Source: Gloeopeniophorella convolvens (lineage: Eukaryota; Basidiomycota; Agaricomycetes; Russulales). Taken from it: 64,000 bases of DNA. Positions 44,701 to 56,115 of this stretch are shown in pieces. The notes below the pieces were generated by a model, which made no database searches, had not been told where the DNA came from, and saw only the letters and a list, made by a program, of their open reading frames with translations. Position 1 is the first letter of the stretch; each line of letters opens with the position of its first letter. The stretch lies in contig WTXD01000089.1 of NCBI GenBank assembly GCA_022496205.1, forward strand, positions 23,314 to 87,313. Direction: 5' to 3'. A program made the translations under genes and the position numbers.

Positions 44701-45875
44701 TCACATGCTTATCAACCTCAATCTATACTATCATGCTCTATCCATCACAACCCCTGCCCACCCTCCACAAATGGATGCATTGGAATGCTACCTCGAGAAC
44801 CAGGCACATACAGACATTTTCCAGACGGCACCACCTACTTCAGAACTGCCTACCTCTGTCCTCACCTACAAGAAGGTGGCTAGGAAAGTGCAACCAGTTC
44901 TAGCCTCTCTCCCTGAAGACTTTTGCACCATTCGCCGCATTTCAGAGGACCCTCTTCTCATGCTTCTGCCATTACCCACTTATCCACCTGACTTCACCCC
45001 TGACGATCGGCTCACGCAAGAATAACTTGATGACTTAGACCTCAACCAACACAACTTTCTCTGGCCTGAAGAAGTCAAGCTAGTGCAGCACATCCTTAAG
45101 GTTAATGAGCATGGTCTTGCCTGGACTGAGGCCGAGAAAGGGCACTTCCGAGACGACTACTTTAAACTAGTGAAGATCCCCATTATTGAACATGTCCCTT
45201 GGGCACATAAAAACATTCCCATTCCCTTTGGAATCCTCAACAACATCATCCAATTGTTCAAGGAAAAGTTTGCAGCCAGGGTCTATGAGCACTCAGATGC
45301 ATCTTACTGATCTAGATGGTTCTGTGTTAAGAAGAAGAACAGCAAGCTTCGGATTGTACATGACCTCTAGCCTCTCAATGCCATCACCATTCACAATTCC
45401 AGTGTCCTATCTCTTGCAGATCAGTTTATTGAAAGCATGGCTGGCTGCGCTTGCTACACCATAATAGATCTCTTCATCAGATATAACCACCGGATGCTAG
45501 ACATCGCCTCATAAGACCTTACCACCATCCAGTCCCCTGTCAGCGCTGCATGGCTCTCCGTACTACCCCAAGGATGGACTAACGCAGGTGCAATTTTCCA
45601 TCAAGACTTCACTTTCATCCTTGAATCAGAGATACCTAAAGTCGCAAAGCCATTCATGGACAACTGCAGCATCAAGGGTCTACCAACACGCTACAAGACT
45701 GCAGATGGCAGATACGAGACCATTCCTGAAAACAAAGGTATACGGAGGTTCATTTGGGAACACTTGAATGATGTTCATCGCATCCTCCATCAAATCTCTT
45801 GCTCTGATGCCACTGTCTCTGCCTCCAAACTCTTCATGTGTGTGCCTCCTCATCAACCTCACTTGCAAAGGTGAA
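44701..45875 (+). pseudogene. Element D reverse transcriptase, inactive
   Basis: LPTYPPDFTPDDRL and NEHGLAWTEAEKGHFRDDYF align with element A RT. Stops occur at about 45023, 45309, 45367 and 45513. The YxDD box reads FMDN near 45655, and the first catalytic block reads YNHRM where A has YDERG, so two conserved aspartates are lost. Confidence 0.8.
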
Positions 45876-46400
45876 ACCTTCACATAGACTGATGAATATC
45901 TCCAGGCCATGCAGTCTATTAAGGATGCCATCATCAACTCCCCTGCTCTCATTGCCATTGACTACAGCTCCAATCATCCCGTTTTCCTTTGGTGGACTCT
46001 TCTTTTGAAGGGGTGAGGTGGATCCTGTCCCAAGAAGGCAACAAAGGCAAATGGCAACCCTCACATTTCAGCTCTATCTTCTGGAATGAGAGTGAGAGCC
46101 GCTACTCTCAACCAAAGATTGAGCTCTATGGCTATTCTAGGCACTGCACGCACTACAAATGCACATTGTTGGCATCACTAACCTGGTCATAGAAATGGAT
46201 GCACAGTACGCTTGAGGGATGCCCAACAACCTGGACATCCAGCCTAATGCCACCATTAACCGTTGGATTGCACCATTCACCTTTTCAACTTCAAACTTGT
46301 GCACATCCCAGCAAACAAACACACAGGACCCGATGGGCTCTCACAATGACCAGCGGCTCTAGGTGAAGAAGATAAAGAGGACAATCCGGAAGACTGGGTC
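45876..46400 (+). pseudogene. Element D RNase H, frameshifted
   Basis: SPALIAIDYSSNHPVF, PKIELYGYSR and EMDAQYA align with the RNase H of element A, in different frames and with stops. Confidence 0.7.
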
Positions 46401-48357
46401 AACAAAGTGCTCTTGCTCAGACTATTTGTCGACTCTGTTTCCACCGCTAACTCTATTCTTACCCTTTGCCTCTCCATATCCAAACCAACAGAAGGCGATG
46501 CACCTCCTCAGACAGACCGATATGACAGCCTTAATGAAGAAATCAACTTCATTCGAGACTACTTGTCAACATGTACAATCCCAAAAGACCTCCCCGATCC
46601 TAAACACACTCGCCTCATCCATCAAGCTGGCCTCTTCTTTCTCAGCAAAGGGCGACTCTGGAAGCGCCATCCCCAAGGCCGAAACCAGCTTGTCCTCCCA
46701 TCTCAACGTGTCTCAGTTATCCGCAAAGCACATGACGGGCTTGGGCACAAGGGCTTCTACTCTACCCTGCGTAGCATCCGTGACCACTTCTGGTAGCCAT
46801 CATTGGCCCAAGATGTCAATGTTGAAGCGCAGCAAAGGGTGGAGTGACAACTGAAGGACACAGAGTAACGCTCAGTCAGAGAAGGTCAAAAGACTGATAC
46901 ATTAGTGCAATACCTGAAGGACACAGAGTGATGCTACAAGGTAAAGTAAGCATAAGGTAGAAGTGAAAGGAGCGGTAGTGTACTTGCCTCAGTCAGAGAA
47001 GGTTAAAAGACTGAGGCTACAAAGGCGAAGAAAGAGGTCCTTATATACAGTAAGGAGCGACAGATAGCATGTGATAAACACTGCTTAGAAAGCCTAGGAG
47101 ACCCACATGAAATGGAGTAAGAGTGGGTACCGGAGTACAAGGTGGGTCATGGAATGTCCTAGAATAGTCCAGAACATGGAAACGAATGTGGGGCTGAACA
47201 CAGCCTTAAGTCTAGAACATTATGTACACAAGATAAGATAGTCCTTGATCATTAGGTCCATATCTAATCTAATCAGAGCCGCCAGGACACTGTCCGTCTC
47301 AACAGTTAAGTGGTACCTCACTACCTGCCACGAATGCCAGCTATGCCAGACTACCAAGATCTGCATACTGCCAGTTCTCGCCACCCCAGCACCATTGTTT
47401 CGCAAGGTCTATGTCAACATGATGCTCATGCCCAGCACGGGAGGATTTTGTTACCTTGTTCAAGCATGATGCTCCTTATCAGTGTGGCCTGAATGGTGAG
47501 CCCTTCACACTGAGAACGCACGCACTCTCGGATACTTCCTGTTCAAGGAAATCTTATGCTGCTGGGGTGCAGTCAAGGAGATTGTTACCAACAATGGGAC
47601 CGCCTTCATAGCTGCCCTGGCCTGGCTCGTGGAGCGCTTTGGCATATGACATATCAGGATCTCAGCTTACAACTCCCACGCCAATGGAATCGTTGAACGC
47701 TAGCACCGCACAATCTGAGAATCGATTGTCAAGGCCTGTGAAGGCAATATCTCGCACTGGCCAACTGTAGCTCCATACGCATTCTGGGCCGACCATGCCA
47801 CCACTCGAAAGTCAACAGGACACTCCCCCTTCTACATGGCACACAGCATCGAACCAATCCTTCCCTTCAACATCACCCTTGCCACTTTCCTTGTACCAGA
47901 CCTAGTTAAACCCCTCGACACCAAGGACCTCATTGCCATCCAAGTGTGCCAGTTGGAGAAGCAGGATGAAGACCTGACAGCTATCCATGACAACATGCTC
48001 AAGAGTCGATTCGCATCCATTAGACAAATTGAGCATTCCTATGAGAGAACGATCAAAAACTTTGATTTTAAGCCGGGCACACTTGTTCTTGTGCAGAACT
48101 CCAGCATCAAAATGGACCTCAGCCACAAATCCAAGCCTTGCTACATCGATCCCTGGGTCGTTGTTCACCGGTCCCACAATGGTGCTTATCGCCTTGCTAA
48201 ACTCGATGGTGCAGTCTCGAAACTTTGTTTTGCTGCCTTCCGCCTTGTACCCTACCATGCTCACTCCCGGTTGTCCATCCCTGTCACTTGCTCGTCGACT
48301 GTGAAGACCTCCTTCAAGTTTACGAGGAAGAACACTAGGAAGAAGACTTTGAATTAG
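46401..48357 (+). pseudogene. Element D integrase, split by an F LTR
   Basis: GHKGFYSTLRSIRDHFW (zinc-domain start) ends just before the F LTR. The domain continues after it with TCHECQLC at about 47325. The catalytic core is partly readable (NNGTAFIAALAWL, SHANGIVER), with Asn in place of the second Asp. The open C-terminal frame 47836-48357 carries the module from FKPGTLVLVQN through YIDPWVVV and ends in TAG at 48355. Confidence 0.8.
46820..47304 (+). repeat. Solo LTR of family F, copy 2
   Basis: TGTTGAAGCGCAGC...GTCTCAACA with a near-perfect duplication (GTCAA at 46815-46819, GTTAA at 47305-47309). It is 60 bp longer than copy 1 because CTGAAGGACACAGAGT and GTCAGAGAAGGT are duplicated in its front part. 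Confidence 0.85.
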
Positions 48358-48483
48358 ATGTTTGACCGAGGATAGTCAAGATTTTGTACCCCTGGGCTGG
48401 TGTAAGGACACAATGGGATGTCGGAACAGAATGCTTGGGCGCTCCATGGTTCAGACGTGCTCACATTGACTGTTTGCCTTTCT
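48358..48483 (+). other. Element D 3' end: untranslated tail and truncated LTR
   Basis: GAGGATAGTC resembles the GAGGACAGTC after element A pol. CCCTGGGCTGG then TGTAAGGACAC at 48401 may be a polypurine tract and LTR start. Copia sequence begins at 48484, truncating it. Confidence 0.45.
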
Positions 48484-48939
48484 TGTTGAACAGGCATAGC
48501 GCAGCTACTGTATTACTCTAAACTACAGTATTAACTACTGATCTCACCAGCTAGAAGCTTTGAGAGCGATAGAGTTGTAGTGGCAGGAGACACTGGTATT
48601 TGCAGTTCTTACAGGTGGCTTTTATATACAGGAGGACCCCTGGGGTCCATAAATGGCAGAGGCATGACTAATGGTGTCCACAATATCACAGATTTGGCCC
48701 TGTACAGGCCTGCCTCAATGAATTTCGGCCTCATGACTTGTCACGCGTTTGAGAAACGGCCCGGTGAGTAAGGAACGTAATAACTACGGAAGTATCGTAC
48801 GTAACACTACGGAAATCAGATATGATGGAGCCTAGTATCCGGACTATCTACCATCAAAGTTCCAGCTCGCTGGCGCAAGCTGTGTTGCACGCGCGGCCAT
48901 CCGAATGTCGGAGAACATCGGACTCGCCTTCGCTCAACA
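48484..48939 (-). repeat. Copia 3' LTR
   Basis: 456 bp and nearly identical to 62515-62969. On the - strand it is preceded by the polypurine tract GCATGGGGGAG (48950-48940). Confidence 0.93.
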
Positions 48940-48971
48940 CTCCCCCATGCTAAGTGCAATGTCTAATCACA

Positions 48972-50523
48972 CTAAGCATCTGAAGGCGAGTAAAACTCAA
49001 GCCCGAGTTGACTCCTGAACTTCAGGAATTTAACATGCCCTAGGTTCTTAGTGAACATGTCTGCAGGGTTTTCAGCACCATCAATGTAGAATAGTTCTAC
49101 TTGTTTCTGCTGTACCACCTGTCGTATATAGTGGAAGTGAATATCAATGTGCTTGAACCTGTGCTCTTGTACGGGGTTTGAGGTGACAAATATTGCGCCC
49201 TGATTATCCCCACAGAGTGGAATGGCACCTAGATTGATGTCTAGCTCCTCTAGAAGTGACTTAATCCAGACTACCTGTCGACTTGTATCACTCATTGACA
49301 TGTATTCAGCCTCAGTGGAAGACAGCGCTACAGTACGTTGCGCTCTAGAGTTCCAGCTAAATACTCCATCTGCTAGTTTCACTAAGTATCCAGTAGTAGA
49401 TCGGCGATCATTTGGGTCAGAAGCCCAATCCGAGTCAGCGCAAGCAAACAACCCTTTATTAGAGTGACCATCATATACTAGTGCATAGTTTGATGTGCCA
49501 GCTAGATAGCGACAGATGTACAGTGCTCTATTAAGGTGATCCTGTGAAGGATTTGCTGCAAAACGCGACAGCTTTGTTACTGCAAATGCTATATCAGGAC
49601 GAGTTCCTAGCATTATATAAAGCAGTGAGCCAATCACTTGCTGGAATTGAGTGCGAATGTTTGTGTCTACTGGAGATGTATTAGGAAGCGGCTGATAGCC
49701 TTCTGGCAATGGAGTTGGTACATGCTTAGCATCTGTAAGCTTAAAGCGCTTAACAACTTTCTCAAGGTATGGCGTTTGGTCAATATAAATTTTGCCATCC
49801 TTTCGAAGTATGCGCATGCGCAGAAACTCCTTTGCGTCTCCTAGATCGCGACATTCCCACTTTTTCATAAAGTCAGCCTTTAATTTGGCGACCAAGGGCT
49901 TGCTATTCCCTAAGAATATGGCATCATCAACATAGACAACAACCACAACTATTTCGCCTTTTTTGCCTTTATAGACAAATAGGCCAGAGTCAGATATAAG
50001 GCGTTTAAAGCCTAGTTCTGCCATGGACTCATCTAGTGCTCTCCACCAAGCAAGAGCAGCTTGTTTGAGACCATAAATGGCGCGTAACAGTCATAGTACT
50101 TTGCGCTCTTGGCCTTTCACCTTAAAGCCTTCAGGTTGTTCCATGTAAAGCTCCTCATCGAGTTTGCCATACAGGAAAGCACTTTTAACGTCTAATCCAG
50201 TGATGTACCAGTCTTCTAGTGCTGCCAAGGCAAGCATAAGACGAACTGTTTCATAACGAACAACTGGAGAGAATATCTCATTGAAGTCGACGCCTTCAAC
50301 CTGTGAAAAGCTTTTGGCTACTAGCCTAGCTTTCTTACGACCGTCAGTTTTCTCATCAAAGACCCATCAGTTTTTAATGACCTTCCTCCCTTTAGGAGGG
50401 TCCACCAGCACGAAGACATTACGCCTACGAAGTGCCTCTAGTTCTTCACGGCATGCTGCCTTCCATTCCTTTTGCTGCGCTTCAGGCATGCACAGAATGT
50501 CTTTATACGTCCATTCTCTAATG
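48972..50523 (-). pseudogene. Copia reverse transcriptase-RNase H, two stops
   Basis: WVFDEKTDGRKKARLV, VKSAFLYGKLDEELYM and the YVDD box (49934-49923) identify RT. ADSDWASDPNDRRSTTGY, SSTEAEYM and the C-terminal block ENPADMFTKNL identify RNase H. In-frame TGA codons occur near 50370 (a Trp codon in KVIKN-W-VFDE) and at 50093-50091 (KVL-stop-LLRAIYG, an expected Arg). The last 350 codons are open. Confidence 0.88.
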
Positions 50524-50528
50524 TTAGA

Positions 50529-51073
50529 TGTCACGGCCTGAGCCGGCGCGAGCGGGGCTGGCGAGGGCTGAGACGAGCGAGGTTCGTTAAGTCGGTCTCG
50601 ATGTGAGCCGGTCCTCGACGGTGCACGAGAGTGTGCACGGGATCCTGGGTAAGACGTGATGTCTTCGAGTGGAGGCAATCGGCCTCCGGTACGTAGAAGT
50701 CAAAAGCTGGAAACCTCGCAATACTTGGGCAGACAAGTCCCTCACGCGGAATCCCTGGTAACCTCGTCGATTGACAAAGGAGAACAGGCTTAAGGCCTTA
50801 GAGTACAACTGCTACGCCTTAAGTACTACGAGAAATGTGGTTTACATAACGTCCTAGTATCGAGTCGTACCGAGTCAGAGCGGACTCAAGGTGGGTCTCC
50901 TAGGTAGAAGTACAGTAGGTATCCAATGGCATAAGGGGCGCGTCAAGAAGTATGAGGGAATCGTATAACGAATGAAAGATAAGCGTTCCCGAGTCATGGA
51001 GTCGGAATGGAGCTCGTATCGTACAAGGGAGGAAAAGATAAGGAAAAGAAATTGTATCGTACAGTTCGTGACA
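50529..51073 (-). repeat. Solo LTR of family B in copia
   Basis: 545 bp in reverse orientation, with a perfect 5-bp duplication TTAGA (50524-50528, 51074-51078). It splits the copia frame between integrase and RT. It is close to the B3 LTR subtype. Confidence 0.92.
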
Positions 51074-54069
51074 TTAGACGTGTCTAGTGGTTGTGAATCT
51101 GGTGGTACTGCTTTTGCAAGCAGGTAATTCACGAATTGTACTCCCCCTTCCTGTGCTAGTTGCGATAAAATATCATCAACTTCATCATCACTCCCCCTTA
51201 AGGGTGATTGCGGATTTTCGCTCATGCGTTGTGGATTTTTGTCAAGACTAGGCCCAGGAACCTGTCTTTGACGAGTGGATCTATCCCTTTGGGAGCTACC
51301 CAAGGGTTTCTCTACTAAGTCTTTCCACTGACGCACCCGCTGGACATCTTTATGTTGTTGTACAGGGTGCCTGTTTTCCCCATAGATGTTACCAGGGCGT
51401 GATGGTACTTTCCTTTCCCGAGTTGAGTGTCTGGGCACAAAGCCTCCAGGGACATTATCCTCTTCATCAGGGGATTGTTCTCGCTCTAATTCTGGCTCAG
51501 GAGTAGGCGCACATTGTTCAGGTTCCTCGTCAGGTTCCCGTTCATTGTTCCTTTTAATAGGAGAGGGGGGACGGCTCTGCGCCTGTGGCTGCAGATCGTC
51601 TTCCACTAAAGGAATGGGCTGATGGTCATTTTCCGAACCATCCTGACCATTAATAGGGTCATCTAATTGTACTACGCCTCTACGCTTTGTAGTAGAACAC
51701 TTAGGGAAGAGGTCTTCATCGAACAAGGCAGTAGTGCCTGTATAGATGGAATTGTTCTTGAGCCGCATGAAGAGGTACCCTTTAACACCCTCAGCTTGTC
51801 CAAGATAGACCATAAGTTCGCTTTTAGGGGCTAATTTATTGGTGCGGCACTCTTCAGGGATGTAGACATACGCTCCACATCCAAAGACTCTAAGATGAGA
51901 GACCTCTGGCATCTTACTATGCAGCAACTCATATGGTGTGCGCCATTTAAGGCGTTGAATGGGGGATCTATTGTAGAGATGTACTGCATGTAGGATGGAA
52001 AATTCCCACCAGGAATCAGGAAGACAAGCATCAAAGCGCATAGCTTGAGCTTTATCCATACAAGTGCGCATGAAGCGCTCTGCGCGTCCATTTTGTTGTG
52101 GAGTATAAGGAGCACTTTGTAGGATCTTTATCCCTAAGTCCTTTAGTACGCTAATGAACGCATCAGACTTATATTCGCCACCAGCATCGGACATCCACTC
52201 TTTGATAGTGGTGTTATACTGGTTTTTGACCATAGCAACAAACTGCTTAAGCGCATTGATAGCAGAAGCTTTATTACACAAGCAGACAACCCATGCAAAC
52301 GATGTGAAGTCATCCACAAAGCTAATAAAGTATTTATACTTGTGGTAAGACTCCACTGGGAAGCTTTTAAGATCGCTATGAATCTTTTCAAAGGGTGAAG
52401 ATGCGCGTGACTCAAAGGGCAAGTATAACTTTGAAGGCATCTTTCCTTGAGCGCAACCAGGACATAAGGGTACTTCCTTAGGAATTACTACTCCTTGTGG
52501 GAACCCCTTAGTATGATCTTTAGCATGGCGTAGAACATCCTTTGATGGATGACCCATACGCTTATGCATAAGCTCATAGTCTAAAGCGTAGATAGTGGTA
52601 TTACTGCGAGCATCACTAAGCTCAGCATGTAGCCAATAGATAGTATGACCAGGATAGGTCGGTATACATTGTACTGAAGGTGTACGAGACCCCTTTTTGT
52701 ACAGAGACAAGTACTGCGCATCACCAAGGACATGCATACCTTGTTGTAGGAACTCTCCAACTGATAGAAGTCTTCCAGTAAGATTAGGGATGTAATATAC
52801 AGGATAAAGGCGTGTTATAACGCTTTTTACAGTCCCTTTATGTCTAACTTCATGCTTTAGAAGTACGGAACCCTTTCCTTTGATAAAAATCGGATTTGAA
52901 GCTGTTTTAACAGCTATAGGGTTTTTAATCTCTTCGTACTCAATAAAGTCATTTAGATTGTTCGTAAAATGAGAGGAGGCACCTGAATCAAGTAGCCAAC
53001 TTGTAGTACCATTGTCTACTTGTTTTCCCTTACAATGCGGACAATCACACGAAGTGTTAGTCATTGCACAATGCGGCGCAGTTACATTCAGACACTTTAT
53101 AGTACTAGGAACTTTACATCTAGTACTACTTGCTACAAGTCGTTCGCATTTACATACGGCTACTAGACGAGCATAAAAGTGTCTAACAGCTTTGTTAGGG
53201 AGTAAGAAGACAGGAGGTACTAACGGATCTTTGAAGTCGTCATCCTCATTGATGCCAGCAGCATCAGGGATTTCTACATCCAAGTCTGAACCCCAATCAA
53301 GGGGTTCATCGTCATCAGGAGGAGGAGGTGAAGCTGTCTTGCTGCGCTTTACAGGTGGCGGCAAATCTTCTTCCTCCAAGTCTTCAACTGTGACTTTGGA
53401 CGATGTAGCATATCCTCCTAGACGCGCTTCAAGCAGCTTGAGGTTGCGGGCAGACTTGGCGACGTCAAGGTCTTCACAGATACTCATAGCATCGTTAAGA
53501 GTACCATAAGCACCTGGTTGACGTTTCTTCCAAGGAAGCTTGACGACCTTTCTAACTGTCTTCTCAGGAGTGAAGTGGGCGATGTGGGTGACATCAGGAG
53601 ATGGAATAGAGACAGTATTGGCGATATGAGAGTGATCATGATTGTAATCATGGCCTTCCGACTTCTGCTTGTACTTCTTGCCAGCGCGCTTTCCCCTCTT
53701 CTTAGCATTGTCGGTACCTTGGTTAGGTGCCTTTTGCTGATTGAACTGAGGGTCGTTCCGCTTGCGCTTTATGGCAGAGAGCTTATTAGCAGTCTGTGGA
53801 CCTTTGCCTTTGCCCCCCTTGTTGTTTTCTTGCTCATAGAGCGCAGAAATGGCGTCTCGAATGGTACTAAGCTTGATATCAACGATTTGCTTGCCAACAA
53901 GGATAGTATGCAGCAAGGTTTCCCATTTAGGTGGCAGGGTATGCAGCAAAATCATCCCTTGGACGACGTCGGGGATGACAACCTTGTTATTAGAGAGACG
54001 TTGAAACGCCAACTCCAAGCGGTTTATCTGTGCAAGGGGGTTCTTGGCAGGGTCCAGACGGAAGCTAAT
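51074..54069 (-). CDS. Copia Gag C-terminus, protease and integrase (open frame)
   Basis: After B1 the Gag frame resumes with LDPAKNPLAQINRLELAF and runs open to the B solo LTR. Gag includes a Lys-rich stretch and a Pro/Asp-rich linker. The usual CX2CX4HX4C knuckle is not seen; a Cys cluster (CDCPHCKG) lies before the protease. The protease motif LLDSGASSHF has its Asp near 52989. The integrase has HKRMGHPSKD and CPGCAQGK, then catalytic Asp near 52372, Asp near 52187 and Glu near 52088 (NGRAERF). A long Pro/Glu-rich linker follows. Only the nested insertions break this part. Confidence 0.88.
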
Positions 54070-54612
54070 TGTCACGGCCTGAGCCGGCGCGAGCGAAGCT
54101 GGCGAGGGCTGAGACGAGCGAGGTTCGACAAGTCGGTCTCGATGTGAGCCGGTTCTCGATGGTGCACGTGAATGTGCACGCGATCCTGGGTAAGACGTGG
54201 TGTCTTCGAGTGGAGGCAATCGGCCTCCAGTACGTAGAGTTCAAAGGCTGGAAACCTCGTGATACTTGGGCGAACAAGTCCCTCACGCGGAATCCCTGGT
54301 AACCTCGTCGATTGACAAAGGAGAACAGGCTTAAGGCCTTAGAGTACTACTGCTACGCCTTAAGTACTACGAGAAGTGAAGGTTACATAACGTCCTAGTA
54401 TCGAGTCATATCGAGTCGAAGCGGACTCAAGGTGGGTCTCCTAGGTAGAAGTACAATGGGTATCCAATGGCATAAGGGGCGCGTCAAGAACGATGAGGGA
54501 ATAGTATGACGAGTGAAAGATAAGCGTCCCCGAGTCATGGAGCCGGAACGGAACTCGTATCGTACAAGTCGTGATGAGAAGAAAAAGAAAATGTATCGTA
54601 CAAGTCGTGACA
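54070..54612 (-). repeat. B1 3' LTR (right copy)
   Basis: Full 543-bp match to 21656-22198 with isolated substitutions, for example C to T in the GTACCGG context. Confidence 0.92.
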
Positions 54613-54646
54613 TTGCGTCCCTCTTACGTCTGAAGTCGCCTCGACT

Positions 54647-56008
54647 TCAGTCCTCGTTCTGCGTACCGAAATCCACGTCGTGATCGCTCGTACCTTCGGT
54701 TCTCTCTGCCGGTCCCTGCCTCGCAAGACGTCTCGCTAGCATCGTCTCCTCCTCCGCCCAGATCCTGCTCGACCAATGGTGCATCAGCGGTGTGACGCGA
54801 TTGACGGAGTTCAACCGCGTGTTATGGACGAGTTGTACGCGGGACTCGAGGCAAGCAGCCTCAAGTTGTCGTCGAATTTGGAGGATGCGCATGTTAGCAT
54901 CTGCGCACTTCCTCTCGAGGGCGTTGATGTCGTACTGGACGCGCTTTCGCTTACGCATCTCCTGTCCTAGACGGAACGCGTCTGCAGTGAGTCCGTCGTC
55001 CCACAAGTCGCGGACTATGCCGAGAAGGTGGTTGTCCTGCGTCATGAGGCGGTCTTCAGTTTCAAGAGCGAGGTGGTCGGGCTTCTTATGGCGGACGGGG
55101 GTGGCGTAGAGTTCGATGCACGTATCTATCTCATCGTACTCGTCCTCGACTGCCACCATGAACGGGCAAGGGCCGTCGGTGACTTTCTTTACCCAAGGGG
55201 CTATGATGAGTCGACCGTCGTACTTCGAGCGAATGGTCTCGGAGGTGATGGTATGCTGGTCGTTGCGGAAGAAGCCTTCGGCGAGAAGGTTACGTGGGAG
55301 TCGTGGATTTTTCAGGCGGAGGGCCTGATAAGCGCTGTCGGCGAGTCGGGTAAGGACAGCCATGAGCTCCTTGCTGAGCTCCGCGATCATGCCTTTTCGG
55401 TAGTCTGTCGTCAAAGCGTACCAGCGCGTAGAGGAGCAGTCGTCGATCCGTTCATAGAACCGTTTGGATAACTGGGCCTTCATGTCGGTTAGACGAACCG
55501 ATTTCAGGTCCCAGTTAAACCCCGTATTCTCGAACGTCGCGGTGATGAGGTGGTCGAGGTAGTCCTGGTTGCATCCTTTGATGCGTTTCCGCTCGCTCTA
55601 TTCTTCGTCTAAGTCAATGATTGTATTTCCCACAACGACGTGAGTGGCGCCGACGGGAGTGCCAGTCCTGGGTAGAGTGGAGGCGGGAACGAACTGGGCA
55701 AGGATGGTGGCCGCTCCTTCAATGCGAGGGTTCGTTGGCTCTGCTTCCACCGTTACAGCCTCTACCTTCGGACTCGCGGGTGCGATGTCGCTGACGGATG
55801 CTGAGCGAATGGGAACTGGTATCGGAATGTGTACGCCTTTGGTGGTCATCATGGTTTCTTCAAAGAAGGTAGGGGGCGTCGGGGCGCGGGAACTCGCGAT
55901 GGAGTCGGTGTCGGTGCGGAGATATTCGATGTTCGGGATGGGGCGAGGAGCGGGAGAGGACAACTCGATGGACGAGACGGAGGACACGCTGGTGGGGACT
56001 GGAGACAT
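54647..56008 (-). pseudogene. B1 ORF3 (right copy), same nonsense codon
   Basis: The last 278 codons (55483-54647) are identical to the left copy at the protein level. The N-terminal part (56008-55598) ends at the same TAG and has Thr for Met in VEAVTVEAE. The shared stop predates the duplication. Confidence 0.85.
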
Positions 56009-56115
56009 GGTAGGAGTGGGAAGTGGAGAAGGATAAGAAGTCGAGTAGAACGTTGTGGTTGGTGTAGTGACTGAAGTCGCTGAAGGTAACGATGAAAATT
56101 ACCCCCCCTTTATAG

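Larger units (their letters stand above)
22199..48483 (+). mobile_element. Degraded Ty3/gypsy element D, multiply interrupted
   Basis: Pieces of one gag-pol are recognisable at 22199-22449, 40580-41359, 43227-46819 and 47305-48357. They align in order with element A. Insertions are B2, an E-type LTR holding an F LTR and a B LTR, and a second F LTR. Both LTRs of D are lost or truncated. Numerous stop codons and mutated catalytic residues mark it as long dead. Confidence 0.85.

Noticed and set aside
50875..54219. A single 1114-codon copia protein
   Set aside because: Both ends of that reading frame are chromovirus LTR sequence read through by chance. Only about 51079-54064 is copia.
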